The position numbers were made by a program, and so were the translations under genes. A stretch of DNA of 64,000 nucleotides from a virus. Positions 37,409 through 46,517 of the stretch are shown piece after piece. The notes under the pieces are model-generated. The model was given only the letters and a program-made list of their open reading frames with translations, was not told the DNA's origin and did no database searches. Numbering within the stretch: position 1 is the stretch's first letter; the number at the start of each line of letters is the position of its first letter. The stretch is from positions 29,683 through 93,682 of IMG/VR virus record IMGVR_UViG_3300031977_001295; one strand, 5' to 3'.

Positions 37409-38032
37409 CTATTTGAGTGCCAAAAATTCACCTTTCTTCAAGGTGTTATCAACTTTAGTATCTACTACTGTTAAATCACTATCTATGTCTTTCACTAACT
37501 GTCCATATGTACTTGCACCAGTGTTCGGTGTAGTCGATCTAGCCCAAACATACGCAGCAATATTTTCATAATCCGCTTGAGTAATAGCTGCACTTGCAAC
37601 TAACTGGTCTACCAAGTTAGAACGTGTCAAGTTAACTGATACACCTTCTGCAAACAAGAATGGGTTACCACCCGCTTCTCTTGTATAAATGTTTCCGTTT
37701 ACCGTAAGAATATACGGATTCTTACTCGCAAATGGTTGTATTCTCCATCCATTCTCTAGGAAGAATGTCGAACCAACGTTCAACGTATCGTTCAACGGTT
37801 CACCACCGATAGCACTAATTGCTTCTAGTTGCCAAGATGGTAATGGATATTCTGGTGAATTTAGTACCCATTCTTTCCATGCAGAATATATGTCAATCTT
37901 TACATCAAGTACTGTAACACCTTCGTTTACATATATGATTTTTGCAAAAGCATCAAACGCAACCTTTTGATTAGGAAACAGATTAGGATCCCAATTCCAA
38001 TTATTACCATATTGGTGATGAATAAATGCCAT
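37409..38032 (-). CDS. Virion structural protein (neck/tail accessory candidate)
   Basis: The 207-residue protein has VTVLDVKIDIYSAWKEWVLN, then AISAIGGEPLNDT, STFFLENGWRIQPF and ILTVNGNIYTREAGGNPFLF. This 'DxYSxWKEWV ... GGxPL ... FFLxNGWRI' arrangement recurs in structural proteins of many tailed phages. Its exact place in the virion is unknown. It overlaps the next large structural gene by one base (TAATG). Confidence 0.65.
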   Translation of the reverse strand: MAFIHHQYGNNWNWDPNLFPNQKVAFDAFAKIIYVNEGVTVLDVKIDIYSAWKEWVLNSPEYPLPSWQLEAISAIGGEPLNDTLNVGSTFFLENGWRIQPFASKNPYILTVNGNIYTREAGGNPFLFAEGVSVNLTRSNLVDQLVASAAITQADYENIAAYVWARSTTPNTGASTYGQLVKDIDSDLTVVDTKVDNTLKKGEFLALK

Positions 38033-40515
38033 TACTGACTAAGTTCTTTCCACACAACATTGAATGTGATATAAGTTCGATCAGGTGCAGATGGTTGTGA
38101 TCCGCCTGGCTGGAACCCAAGATCGTCTCCACCGATTGGATTGTACATAAACGTCCAAACAGGAGCAGATGGTGGTTCTGCTTCGAGCGCACCTTCGTCT
38201 GCCAAATTGTATGCTGGATTACTCCAACCCGAAGAACTGTATGCATTCAAAGATGTCTTGTAATCTAACGGATATGCATTAACACCGTTCCTTCTAACAG
38301 AGCTCAACGTGGTACTCAACAATGTTGCTCCGGAACTATTCTTAACTGTGAATGCAGTACCACCCGCAAGATCTGAGTCCAACAAGGCATTGTTTCTACC
38401 TTCAAGGAATATTTGACCCGCATCTGAATCATAGTCGAGAACCAGTGCACTTCCCGCACCAGCAACTTGTGCACTGTCTTGACCACTTGGCGAAAGATTG
38501 TTAATCCCCACTGGAATAGTAGAAGGCGTGAAATTAATAATTCGAGTATTACGGTCATCTTCGAGCAATGACACGCCACCCGCATCACTGTCGTACAACC
38601 AAGCATCGTTACTTGACAAGAAAGACAAATAGAAGTTTTTGTTCAGTAATGTTTCGGGGCCATTGGTATCTGTAATGTCCTTGAACGTAATTAATTGTTT
38701 GTCTTCGAAGTAGTGAACATTCCCGCCTCGTTCTGGATCTTGACCAACCTGTATTTCAACACGTTGTACGCCACGACTATACCGATCTGTTTGACCAAAA
38801 ATATCTTGCAGAGGTTGTTTGCGTCTTGAAAGTCCTACTTCTGTGTTAGGTCTTACTGCGCCCCATTGAATACCGTCAAACAATTTTTCTAAGTTGACAT
38901 CAAGTACACCATTCCGAATTGGTGCTCGTATAATTTCTGGGCCGTGACCAATGTGATGCCCTTTGGCATTGTATACAGAACGAATACCATCTACGCTGGT
39001 AACTGCATCACCATCTCTTTGTATCGTAGCGTAACTGGGTGTTTCCCATTTCTCTCCTCGAAGAATACACTTCAAGAACACACGCAACTCTCCATCTGGG
39101 AAAGTCCCGTCTTCGTTAAAACAATTGAGACGAATTTGTTCTGGTGCATACAGAGAGTGGTTATCTTGTCCGGCGGCAGGAAAACCAGCAGGGTATTCAG
39201 CAACGGGACGCATTGAGGTGAGGTAATAAACACCCTGCGTATATGGAACACCCGCAGTAGTTACTTTGTTATCAATCATGAATACTTCATCAATAGACCC
39301 CGGCTTTCCCAATTCTTGAACGGGGTCAGTTCCCGCATCTGTCCAAACACCAGCACCTAACGCATAAAAATAATCAGCACTATCTTCTGTCGGCGCAGAC
39401 GTTCTCTTAGTTGCCCAACAAATAGGTCTTGCATTCAACCCGATAGCATTTGTTTGCCATCCGATGTCGGTTCGATTACTCATATCCATTTCATGACAGA
39501 TGATTCGTTCACCGTTGATGATAATACCCCAACGAATAGAACCCCCGCCTAAACTTTGATAATCGTAGAAATACTGGTTTGCCGTTGTGACATCAAGGGT
39601 TACGCCTGATCTGTTCCCGCCGCCACCACTACCGTCCAAACGATCACCATTCCAGTTTGACTGTGGTATGACTGTTTCGGTTTGAGTACCGTCAAAAGTT
39701 CTACGATGTACGACAGAGAGACCTGACCCAGTGAGACGGAACATAAACCCGTCAGTTGCATCAAATGGACCCCAGTTTCTCACACAGGTTGCTTTACCAG
39801 TATCAGGAATCATGGTTCCCATAATAACGAAGATACCAGAACCAAACGTTAACGGGTGATAAAGGTGTGAGGTGTTTGTTGCAAGGTCACCAGAAGCGCC
39901 ATTGCCAAGATTACCTTCTAAACCAAGACGTATCCATTTCTTACCTGAGTCCCATACAGCAGTGCCAGAACCCAAGAGAGAGTTTGCAAATTGTGAGGGC
40001 ATTGCATCAACGTCGAAAACATAATTAGCAAGAACCCTTGAGTCAGCAATACGCAGCTGACCATATGCCGCAAGTTCTGGTTGTCCTTCTGAGAATCTAA
40101 TGTTTGCCGCACCGAAACGGTCAATCTCTAATCCGTACTCTGGGTTGTCGTACCCCATAATGTGGGTAGTTGGTACGTATACGTCATATGCTTCTTTTAC
40201 TTTACAAATGTTTGTACCATCATAAGAAATGGTTTCACCAGCGGCAGGAACTGCATTTTCAAACTTTGCAGTTTTATTATAGTGAACCGCAAGAATACCA
40301 GTACCATCACCTTTATCATAAACGCCGTGTACGTGCACGTCACCACCTTGAAAATTGGTAATGTCGTATCTTTCGCCGATTTTCCAAACGTGATCAGTAT
40401 CTCCACCTTGTGCATCTAATTTCTGCTCGAATTCGATCTCAGCAGTGTGTATCATGTACAGACGATCGCCAGTGCTCTCTGGTGGTATTCTTGTATATCG
40501 TTTTTCACCTGCCAT
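38032..40515 (-). CDS. Large virion structural protein (827 aa)
   Basis: This large, beta-rich protein begins MAGEKRYTRIPPESTGDRLY. Its middle (about 300-400) has YFYDYQSLGGGSIRWGIIIN and GERIICHEMDMSN, a pattern seen in virion structural proteins of marine T4-like phages (from memory). A single late box (40552-40559) lies 37 bases upstream. The protein may be part of the fibre or whisker apparatus. It has no catalytic motif that I recognise. Confidence 0.7.
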   Translation of the reverse strand: MAGEKRYTRIPPESTGDRLYMIHTAEIEFEQKLDAQGGDTDHVWKIGERYDITNFQGGDVHVHGVYDKGDGTGILAVHYNKTAKFENAVPAAGETISYDGTNICKVKEAYDVYVPTTHIMGYDNPEYGLEIDRFGAANIRFSEGQPELAAYGQLRIADSRVLANYVFDVDAMPSQFANSLLGSGTAVWDSGKKWIRLGLEGNLGNGASGDLATNTSHLYHPLTFGSGIFVIMGTMIPDTGKATCVRNWGPFDATDGFMFRLTGSGLSVVHRRTFDGTQTETVIPQSNWNGDRLDGSGGGGNRSGVTLDVTTANQYFYDYQSLGGGSIRWGIIINGERIICHEMDMSNRTDIGWQTNAIGLNARPICWATKRTSAPTEDSADYFYALGAGVWTDAGTDPVQELGKPGSIDEVFMIDNKVTTAGVPYTQGVYYLTSMRPVAEYPAGFPAAGQDNHSLYAPEQIRLNCFNEDGTFPDGELRVFLKCILRGEKWETPSYATIQRDGDAVTSVDGIRSVYNAKGHHIGHGPEIIRAPIRNGVLDVNLEKLFDGIQWGAVRPNTEVGLSRRKQPLQDIFGQTDRYSRGVQRVEIQVGQDPERGGNVHYFEDKQLITFKDITDTNGPETLLNKNFYLSFLSSNDAWLYDSDAGGVSLLEDDRNTRIINFTPSTIPVGINNLSPSGQDSAQVAGAGSALVLDYDSDAGQIFLEGRNNALLDSDLAGGTAFTVKNSSGATLLSTTLSSVRRNGVNAYPLDYKTSLNAYSSSGWSNPAYNLADEGALEAEPPSAPVWTFMYNPIGGDDLGFQPGGSQPSAPDRTYITFNVVWKELSQ

Positions 40516-40551
40516 TTATTGCTCCAAAAAAATTCTTGCGTTAATACTCTT

Positions 40552-40559
40552 TATTTATA
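40552..40559 (-). promoter_or_regulatory. T4-type late promoter before the 827-residue structural gene
   Basis: TATAAATA on the minus strand in the 51-base gap. The predicted start lies about 31 bases before the ATG. No other promoter is seen in this gap. Confidence 0.7.
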
Positions 40560-40566
40560 AGTTTTT

Positions 40567-42624
40567 TTATGCTGGGTCTCGATAGTTTCTGTCACCGACC
40601 TGCGTCAGTGGTATGTTACCTGTTTCAGCTGAATTGTTTAATGATAGAATAGGGTTTGACCCAGTTCTAAATGCCAAGATATCTATCACGTTTCCTACCG
40701 GAGTTGAAAACTGAAACCTTGCGTCTACTTTCTCTACTGTGACTGTTTTAGAATTTGCACCAGTAATTGCGGTTCCAAACGCAGAAGTAAACCCAGAAGA
40801 AAGCGTTTTTGTTATTATCGAAGTTGTAGTCGGTGCTGTTGGGTCTGCATCAACCTCAAACTCATCAAACAATTGTAATGATGGGTTGGTATCATCATCT
40901 CGAACTACGATTCGTATCTTGTCACCATCGGCTAATGCTCTAGGATTAGTTGCGTTTGTGTCCTGTAACACGCCAGGGAAATTACTAAACACAGCAGAAC
41001 CTACTGCATCAATCGTAACGAATGTACCACCAGTATTGATTTGATAATAGTTTGTATTGTCTCCAACAAATGTGTCTGCACTTATTCTCTCAGTTGACGA
41101 AACAGTTGTCACACTCGGGGCGGGTAATGAAGTTGCAGAGTATGGGGATGGATTGTCTAGTACACTAATCTCTGTGTTACCTAACAAACGAGTTAAAGAA
41201 ACCGTAGCGGCTTCAACAATCGAAACTGTCCCTGCTCCAAGATTTTGAATTGATGGTACGGTAGAATTGTTAACTATGTTGATTGTTAATGTTTGACTTG
41301 TTGCTACATTAACTTCTATTGCTGCACTATCTGTTCCAGTCGTACCAACAAAATCTCCAGTAGTCCCCGCAGTATAACCCGAAAGTGTGTTATTTGAAAA
41401 GTTAATTGATTTGGTTTGTGCAACCGACCCAAGACGTATTGCGTGATTAGATCTATTGGGAGTTGAGGTAAAACTACAACCAGTTATTAGACTTATATCA
41501 TTTCCTGAATCACTTACGTGCAATGCGTGAGCTGAATCGTGTGTTGTTTCAAAATCACAATTGGTAAAGGTCGCACCATTTTGTCTAACAACATCAGCTC
41601 TTCGAAAGGTTACATCCTGATTCGTAGAATTAGAACCAAAGTTAAAGAAACCCATATCGGTAAATGAACAACCTTTAAAGTTCGTAGCTGCGTTATCGTT
41701 AACAATTAGATTTCCTCTCGCAGAATCAATTGTAGTACCATACGCACTTCCTTTGGAGAATACGATGTTTCCCCATATAATATTCGAATTTGCGTTACTA
41801 ATTTCAATCAGATTAAATTCAGGATAACAATATCGAGTATCATCAATCAAGATACTCTGATTCGAATCTTCAAATAGAAGCGATGTCGCGGATGTGCCTA
41901 GTTCTAGTCTTCCTTTATAAAGGTATCCTGCCGCAGTTTCTTGAAATATTCCCCAACGGTTAGCTTCCAAGTCGTTTTGTGTAGCCATATCATCGAAGGT
42001 ACCAGCGGGTGCTCCACCAGTAAATGTTATAGACGCTCTTCCCCAACGAACCGCATCTACTGCGTGACCCTGACCACGGTTCAAACCAATTCTAGGATTA
42101 GGTGTTGCGGTCAGTGCGGTATATGTTCCAGCGGTAGGCGTACCTTCTTGAATTGCCGCTTTAGTCGAAGCCGTTGAGGGGTCAATTGCGATATTAGTCC
42201 AACCACCATATGGATACGTACCGTAATCTCTTCCACCTACTGCCCAATGATAAGAATTACCATCACCAGAACCTATACCTAAAAAATATCCAGCCTCAGT
42301 GCCAGGCGCGTTCAGGCTTGGAAACGCTTGACCAAGACCTTGGGTTTCATTAAATGGGTTAAGTGCATTGGGAAAAAGAAAGTACCACCAAAGGAGAAAA
42401 ACGTCTGTCCCATCTGTGAAACCAGCGGGGTCAGTAACCGCTTGATACATTGCTCCACACGCACCAGATTTGTTCGCCCGAAGCGCTTGGGAACTACAAT
42501 CGTTTCCTTGCAGGTATGCTTCTGCATCAACAATTGGCGTCGAACCACCAGTGTCTCGGGCTGGTTCGCCCCAAGCACCATCGGTGTAGATATCGTTTAA
42601 GTCTGTGGTGGGTGTGTTAGCCAT
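40567..42624 (-). CDS. Virion protein with right-handed beta-helix part (685 aa)
   Basis: The N-terminal third looks like a particle-binding domain (NTPTTDLNDIYTDGAWGEPA at the start). From about 270 to 470 there are short repeated turns typical of parallel beta-helices (FKGCSFTDMGFFNFGS, TFTNCDFETTHDS, LITGCSFTSTPN, SINFSNNTLSG). It ends DRNYRDPA, nearly the same as the end of the 647-residue protein (ERNYSDPA). It may be a tail-spike-like or fibre-base protein. No enzyme motif is certain. Confidence 0.65.
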   Translation of the reverse strand: MANTPTTDLNDIYTDGAWGEPARDTGGSTPIVDAEAYLQGNDCSSQALRANKSGACGAMYQAVTDPAGFTDGTDVFLLWWYFLFPNALNPFNETQGLGQAFPSLNAPGTEAGYFLGIGSGDGNSYHWAVGGRDYGTYPYGGWTNIAIDPSTASTKAAIQEGTPTAGTYTALTATPNPRIGLNRGQGHAVDAVRWGRASITFTGGAPAGTFDDMATQNDLEANRWGIFQETAAGYLYKGRLELGTSATSLLFEDSNQSILIDDTRYCYPEFNLIEISNANSNIIWGNIVFSKGSAYGTTIDSARGNLIVNDNAATNFKGCSFTDMGFFNFGSNSTNQDVTFRRADVVRQNGATFTNCDFETTHDSAHALHVSDSGNDISLITGCSFTSTPNRSNHAIRLGSVAQTKSINFSNNTLSGYTAGTTGDFVGTTGTDSAAIEVNVATSQTLTINIVNNSTVPSIQNLGAGTVSIVEAATVSLTRLLGNTEISVLDNPSPYSATSLPAPSVTTVSSTERISADTFVGDNTNYYQINTGGTFVTIDAVGSAVFSNFPGVLQDTNATNPRALADGDKIRIVVRDDDTNPSLQLFDEFEVDADPTAPTTTSIITKTLSSGFTSAFGTAITGANSKTVTVEKVDARFQFSTPVGNVIDILAFRTGSNPILSLNNSAETGNIPLTQVGDRNYRDPA

Positions 42625-43087
42625 TGTTCATCTTTACCAATTTTAGAAATTTTTTGAGAAGATCAAATTTTTCCACACCATCACGGGGATATAACATAGG
42701 TTGTAATGTGTCGTGTTTTCTTAAAACTACACTGTATCCTTGTTGATTAAAAACTTTTATTTGATTCATACCGTGTTCACTTATTGTGACTTCTGCTCTC
42801 ACTGTTCCTATGAACATTTCTTCATCAATTTTTTCAAAAATAATTCCACACTTATCTGGTCGCATAAACAAAGGCGCCTTTTCGTGTTGTGCATAAGAAC
42901 AGAAAAAATCTCTACATATTTTCGGACGTTCTTCGTGCACTTTACAACCCACATTTTTCTCGCAATAACCGCACATTTCTCCTGCTGGAGAATCTATGAC
43001 AATTGTTTCAATAATATTACCTTGTGTTGCTTTTAATGATTTTACTTCAAGTAATTCGCAACATTCGGTGCATTCACCGCATTCCAT
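42617..43087 (-). CDS. YkgJ-type cysteine-cluster protein
   Basis: This 156-residue protein of the CxxCxxCC family has CGECTECCELLEVKSLK at the start, MCGYCEKNVGCKVHEERPKI, then CRDFFCSYAQ, with eight or more cysteines spaced as in YkgJ/Fe-S or zinc chelating proteins. It lies among virion genes, where a metal-binding enzyme is unexpected. It may act on a virion protein (for example, modify it) or be packaged. Its stop overlaps the start of the 685-residue gene by eight bases. Confidence 0.7.
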   Translation of the reverse strand: MECGECTECCELLEVKSLKATQGNIIETIVIDSPAGEMCGYCEKNVGCKVHEERPKICRDFFCSYAQHEKAPLFMRPDKCGIIFEKIDEEMFIGTVRAEVTISEHGMNQIKVFNQQGYSVVLRKHDTLQPMLYPRDGVEKFDLLKKFLKLVKMNNG

Positions 43088-43094
43088 AATATGC

Positions 43095-43361
43095 TCAATC
43101 GTTTAAATGACTTTCAATTTCCCCTACAAGACCCTCGTCCATTTCTTTTTTAAATGATAACACATCATCCAAATTGAACCACCATGTTGGTTCAGTTGTT
43201 TCAACATTTTCATTAAATGAAATTGTACCATCTTCATTGTAGTTTAATTCTTCATCACCAACAAGTTGAATCGGAAGCCGTTTCTCATTGTTCGCAATAT
43301 AAAGAACCTCATCGGCACTTCGATTAAGTATTTCACTGGCTTGTTCTAAAGATATTTTCAT
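43095..43361 (-). CDS. Small hypothetical protein (88 aa), possible winged-helix start
   Basis: The ATG at 43361 is preferred over a TTG at 43373 because AGGA lies five bases before it. MKISLEQASEILNRSADEVL followed by YIANNEKRLPIQLV resembles the opening of excisionase/MerR-like helix-turn-helix proteins (two helices then a wing). The rest is acidic. It lies directly after a strong terminator, so its mRNA must come from read-through or an unseen promoter. Confidence 0.6.
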   Translation of the reverse strand: MKISLEQASEILNRSADEVLYIANNEKRLPIQLVGDEELNYNEDGTISFNENVETTEPTWWFNLDDVLSFKKEMDEGLVGEIESHLND

Positions 43362-43384
43362 AATATTCCTCAAAAAAAAAATTA

Positions 43385-43404
43385 AGGGGCCCCGAAGGAC
43401 CCCT
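43385..43404 (-). terminator. Intrinsic terminator of the 647-residue structural gene
   Basis: On the minus strand AGGGGTCC-TTCG-GGGCCCCT forms an eight-base stem (one G-U) with a UUCG loop, followed by CTTAA and a run of nine Ts. This matches a canonical rho-independent terminator. Confidence 0.88.
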
Positions 43405-43417
43405 CGTGTTCATTTTA

Positions 43418-45361
43418 TTATGCTGGGTCAGAGTAGTTACGTTCTACAGCAGATACTACAGAGATACTATTTGTATTCTGTTCTGTAATCGTTGCAGTCT
43501 GTTCCACCCAAGTACCATTGTTCAATCCAATTGCACGAACGTTAACATCGAAAGGTTGTCCACCTTCTCTGTCTTTTTGTGAATTGTTATCAAACGCATA
43601 AGATACCACAAAACGGTTGTTTGTTAAACTACCAGATGCAAGGTCCGAAACGGCCGCCTGTGCAACATTATTTTCTGCTGTTGCACCAGCAGAGTCAAGT
43701 AACAATGCGCCCGGAGAGTTGATTGGGTGAGTGTAAATTGCATCGCCCGCTGTATTCAAAGTCTCATTAATTGGTGCAACCGTATCATCAAGTGTAATCG
43801 CCGCAAAGTTACTGGAATCGACTACAGAAGTTACTTTCCAAATAACGTTGTGATTAGCACCAGTACCACTAGCTTTATTTAAGCGGAAATATGCATTAGC
43901 ATCAGTTAAGGGGTCTAGACCCTCTGGGTTCTGAACAGTAGTGGTTGTCAATAAAGGTGTGAACGATACCGCACCATTTAAAGTAATGTTAGCACTGTCA
44001 AGATACGCATTAGTTGCTGACGGACCTACGTCAGCAAGTTGAATCGACGTTCCGATTTCACCACCAACAGCGTAATCACGTGTGTGGTCATAGTATACAA
44101 ACACTTTAGCGTTAGCACCATCATCCAAAATATCTTGAGAGAAACCAATACTAATTGCAGTAGAGAACGGGAATGATTGCAACGACCCACCAGTATTGAA
44201 CAACTGGGTGTTGTTGATATCATCAGCATTAACATTAGTAATCGCAACACCAGTTCTGGTACCGTTTTGGTCGATATTAGTTACTGGTTTAGTTGTTAAT
44301 GTATCACCAACAAAGGCCAACAATTCATCTGCCAGTTTACCACTCTTAACTGTACCTGCAGCAAATTCAATATCAGAATCTTGACGCAAGTTATATTGAA
44401 CCCAAGCATATAATTCTTGGTTAGTTAAAGGTGTTGTTCCATCAACGCCTGATGCAGATTTAATCTTAACACCAAAATTGAAAGGACCACCCAACAAGTC
44501 TTCTGAATAACCGAAAGTGTTAGATGCTTCATCTACCGCAAGATATTCAATGGTAGAACCGTCACCTGTAGTCGAGTACTTTTGACCATTTCCTTTTGCA
44601 GCTAAAATAGTTGCGTCACTTACACCACCAGCACCAGTAATTTTAAGGTCGTTACCTTCAACCAACGGGAATCGTTGAGTGTTATAAGGAAGAGTTGTAC
44701 CAGCTGACAAACCGATATCTACGGTGTCAGTTTGGTCGTATGTCTTACCTTCTTGACGAATGAACAAACGAAGAATATCTCCACGAAAATCAAGTTCTGC
44801 CGTTTGGTTTGCATCACTGTCTTTATAAGTCAGTACTGCTTGGTTAACTTCGCCGGGGAAGTTGTAGTCAAATGGACCAGCCTTTGATGTACCATTTGCA
44901 GAATCAAAAAATGCGTAATAAACGAAATCTTGGTCACCAGCACCGTCTTGGTTCTGATCACCATCGATATTACCTAGAGAAATTGTACCAATATACTGAC
45001 GTTTCAATGTGGTATCATCAGTACTAAATTCTCTCCATCCAGCAGTACGAATCAAAGAACGCGATGAATCGTCAGCAGGTGACCATCCGAAACGCCATTC
45101 GAACTGTTCTGGTGTAATAGCGACGAGTGGGAAAGGATAAGCAATCAACTGTTTACTGTTTGGGTCATCCTTCCATTCTTGTTTAAGAAAGCTGTAAAGT
45201 GCCTGAAGCGTCACCCCCGTTTCATCAAGAACGGGTCCCTTTGGCGCTGCACTGTTGTTACGAATCTTAATTGTTCGTAATGCAGTGTCGATGTGAATGT
45301 TCTTACCGGCGGAATCTCCACCAGTATCAAACAACCCATCTGGATCTACAATTGTTGGCAT
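43418..45361 (-). CDS. Virion structural protein (647 aa) with RNYSDPA end
   Basis: A 647-residue beta-rich protein opens LFDTGGDSAGKNIHIDTALR with a long globular middle (PITPEQ-type EWRFGWSPADDSSRSLIRTA) and ends AVERNYSDPA. The end is shared with the 685-residue protein (DRNYRDPA), so a common docking or processing tail is likely. It has its own late box (45423-45430) and terminator, which points to high late expression. No T4 counterpart is recognised. Confidence 0.7.
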   Translation of the reverse strand: MPTIVDPDGLFDTGGDSAGKNIHIDTALRTIKIRNNSAAPKGPVLDETGVTLQALYSFLKQEWKDDPNSKQLIAYPFPLVAITPEQFEWRFGWSPADDSSRSLIRTAGWREFSTDDTTLKRQYIGTISLGNIDGDQNQDGAGDQDFVYYAFFDSANGTSKAGPFDYNFPGEVNQAVLTYKDSDANQTAELDFRGDILRLFIRQEGKTYDQTDTVDIGLSAGTTLPYNTQRFPLVEGNDLKITGAGGVSDATILAAKGNGQKYSTTGDGSTIEYLAVDEASNTFGYSEDLLGGPFNFGVKIKSASGVDGTTPLTNQELYAWVQYNLRQDSDIEFAAGTVKSGKLADELLAFVGDTLTTKPVTNIDQNGTRTGVAITNVNADDINNTQLFNTGGSLQSFPFSTAISIGFSQDILDDGANAKVFVYYDHTRDYAVGGEIGTSIQLADVGPSATNAYLDSANITLNGAVSFTPLLTTTTVQNPEGLDPLTDANAYFRLNKASGTGANHNVIWKVTSVVDSSNFAAITLDDTVAPINETLNTAGDAIYTHPINSPGALLLDSAGATAENNVAQAAVSDLASGSLTNNRFVVSYAFDNNSQKDREGGQPFDVNVRAIGLNNGTWVEQTATITEQNTNSISVVSAVERNYSDPA

Positions 45362-45422
45362 TTCTATATCTCCTACGTAGAATAATTTTTATTACATGTA
45401 ATTTAAGGTTTGTGCACCCTGT

Positions 45423-45430
45423 TATTTATA
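45423..45430 (-). promoter_or_regulatory. T4-type late promoter before the 647-residue structural gene
   Basis: TATAAATA on the minus strand. The predicted start is about 56 bases before the ATG at 45361, and the box begins two bases after the upstream collagen-like stop. Confidence 0.72.
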
Positions 45431-45431
45431 A

Positions 45432-46517
45432 TTATGAATATGTAAACGTGATTCTATCATCCCATATTTTATCAAATTCAGCAGTTCCATCTGCCCATAA
45501 AATATTGTAGTCATTACCAATTTCTTCGATACGTTTGATTCGCCATTTAGGTTGATCCGTATTAGTACCAGGCAATGCCTCACCTATGTAATAAAACGTC
45601 CCTTCCTGATCTATTAATTTGTTATACTGCACTTCTAATTCCGCTTTTAATCTGTCCAATACATTTACGAAAGAATCCGCAATAAATTTTTTCTTGGTGG
45701 GGTCGTAGATTAATATCGCATCATCTACTACGCCCTTCAATGCAGCTTTATCAACATCTGCATTATCAACCAATTTGTAAGAACCACCACCTCCGATAGT
45801 GCTTAGAGATTGATTGATTCTATCAATCTGTTTCTGAATATTGTTATCAACTCTTGATGCATTTTCTGTCAGTCGTTGATTAAAATTCTTTAATGCTTCT
45901 TCGAACTCATTTCTGTAATCAGGTGCAGGAGTTCCGGGCTCACCTTTCTCTCCACGTTCACCTTTTTCACCTTGAGGGCCAGTTAATCCTCTCTCGCCTC
46001 GTTCGCCTCGTTCACCCTTTGCTCCTGCAACTCCTTGAGGGCCAGCAGGTCCGATTGCTCCGACAGGACCGGCGGGACCGATTGGGCCAGGTTCTCCTTT
46101 CTCACCACGAGCTCCAGTATCGCCTGTATCACCCTTCTCACCACGTTCTCCTTGGGGGCCAGTTAATCCCTGTAGGCCAGTGTCACCCTTTTCTCCTTGG
46201 AAACCTCTCTCGCCTTGTAATCCTTGTTCGCCTCTCTCGCCCTTTTCTCCACGAAGTCCAGTATCTCCCTTGTCTCCCCTGAGACCTTGAGCTCCTCGAT
46301 CTCCTTTTTCGCCACGGTCACCTTTGATACCTTGGTCACCTTTATCTCCCTTAACTCCTTTATCGCCTTTTGGGCCCTGTGGACCTTCAAACCCTTGCGG
46401 TCCTTGAAGTCCTTGAAGGTCTTCGAAAACATTAAATATTTTGTCTTCTAACTTTTCAATTTCTTTCTGCGTGTGTACTATGGAGAACGCAGTAGAAATT
46501 TTATCAATCTTGTTCAT
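45432..46517 (-). CDS. Collagen-like repeat protein (361 aa)
   Basis: After a helical start ([20 protein letters not shown]), residues about 35-200 form an almost unbroken Gly-X-Y run ([10 protein letters not shown] type, with many KGE, RGE and GPI triplets), which should form a collagen-like triple helix. Then come a trimeric coiled coil ([20 protein letters not shown]) and a C-terminal domain ending [20 protein letters not shown]. Such proteins often form fibres or head decorations. It follows the portal gene with a 14-base overlap, which suggests head or neck use. Confidence 0.9.
   Translation of the reverse strand: MNKIDKISTAFSIVHTQKEIEKLEDKIFNVFEDLQGLQGPQGFEGPQGPKGDKGVKGDKGDQGIKGDRGEKGDRGAQGLRGDKGDTGLRGEKGERGEQGLQGERGFQGEKGDTGLQGLTGPQGERGEKGDTGDTGARGEKGEPGPIGPAGPVGAIGPAGPQGVAGAKGERGERGERGLTGPQGEKGERGEKGEPGTPAPDYRNEFEEALKNFNQRLTENASRVDNNIQKQIDRINQSLSTIGGGGSYKLVDNADVDKAALKGVVDDAILIYDPTKKKFIADSFVNVLDRLKAELEVQYNKLIDQEGTFYYIGEALPGTNTDQPKWRIKRIEEIGNDYNILWADGTAEFDKIWDDRITFTYS

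Noticed and set aside
45952-46414. Short repeated DNA of the collagen-like gene as a CRISPR-like or tandem repeat array
   Set aside because: The period is 9 bases of coding Gly-X-Y triplets with drift, without spacers or conserved repeat units.
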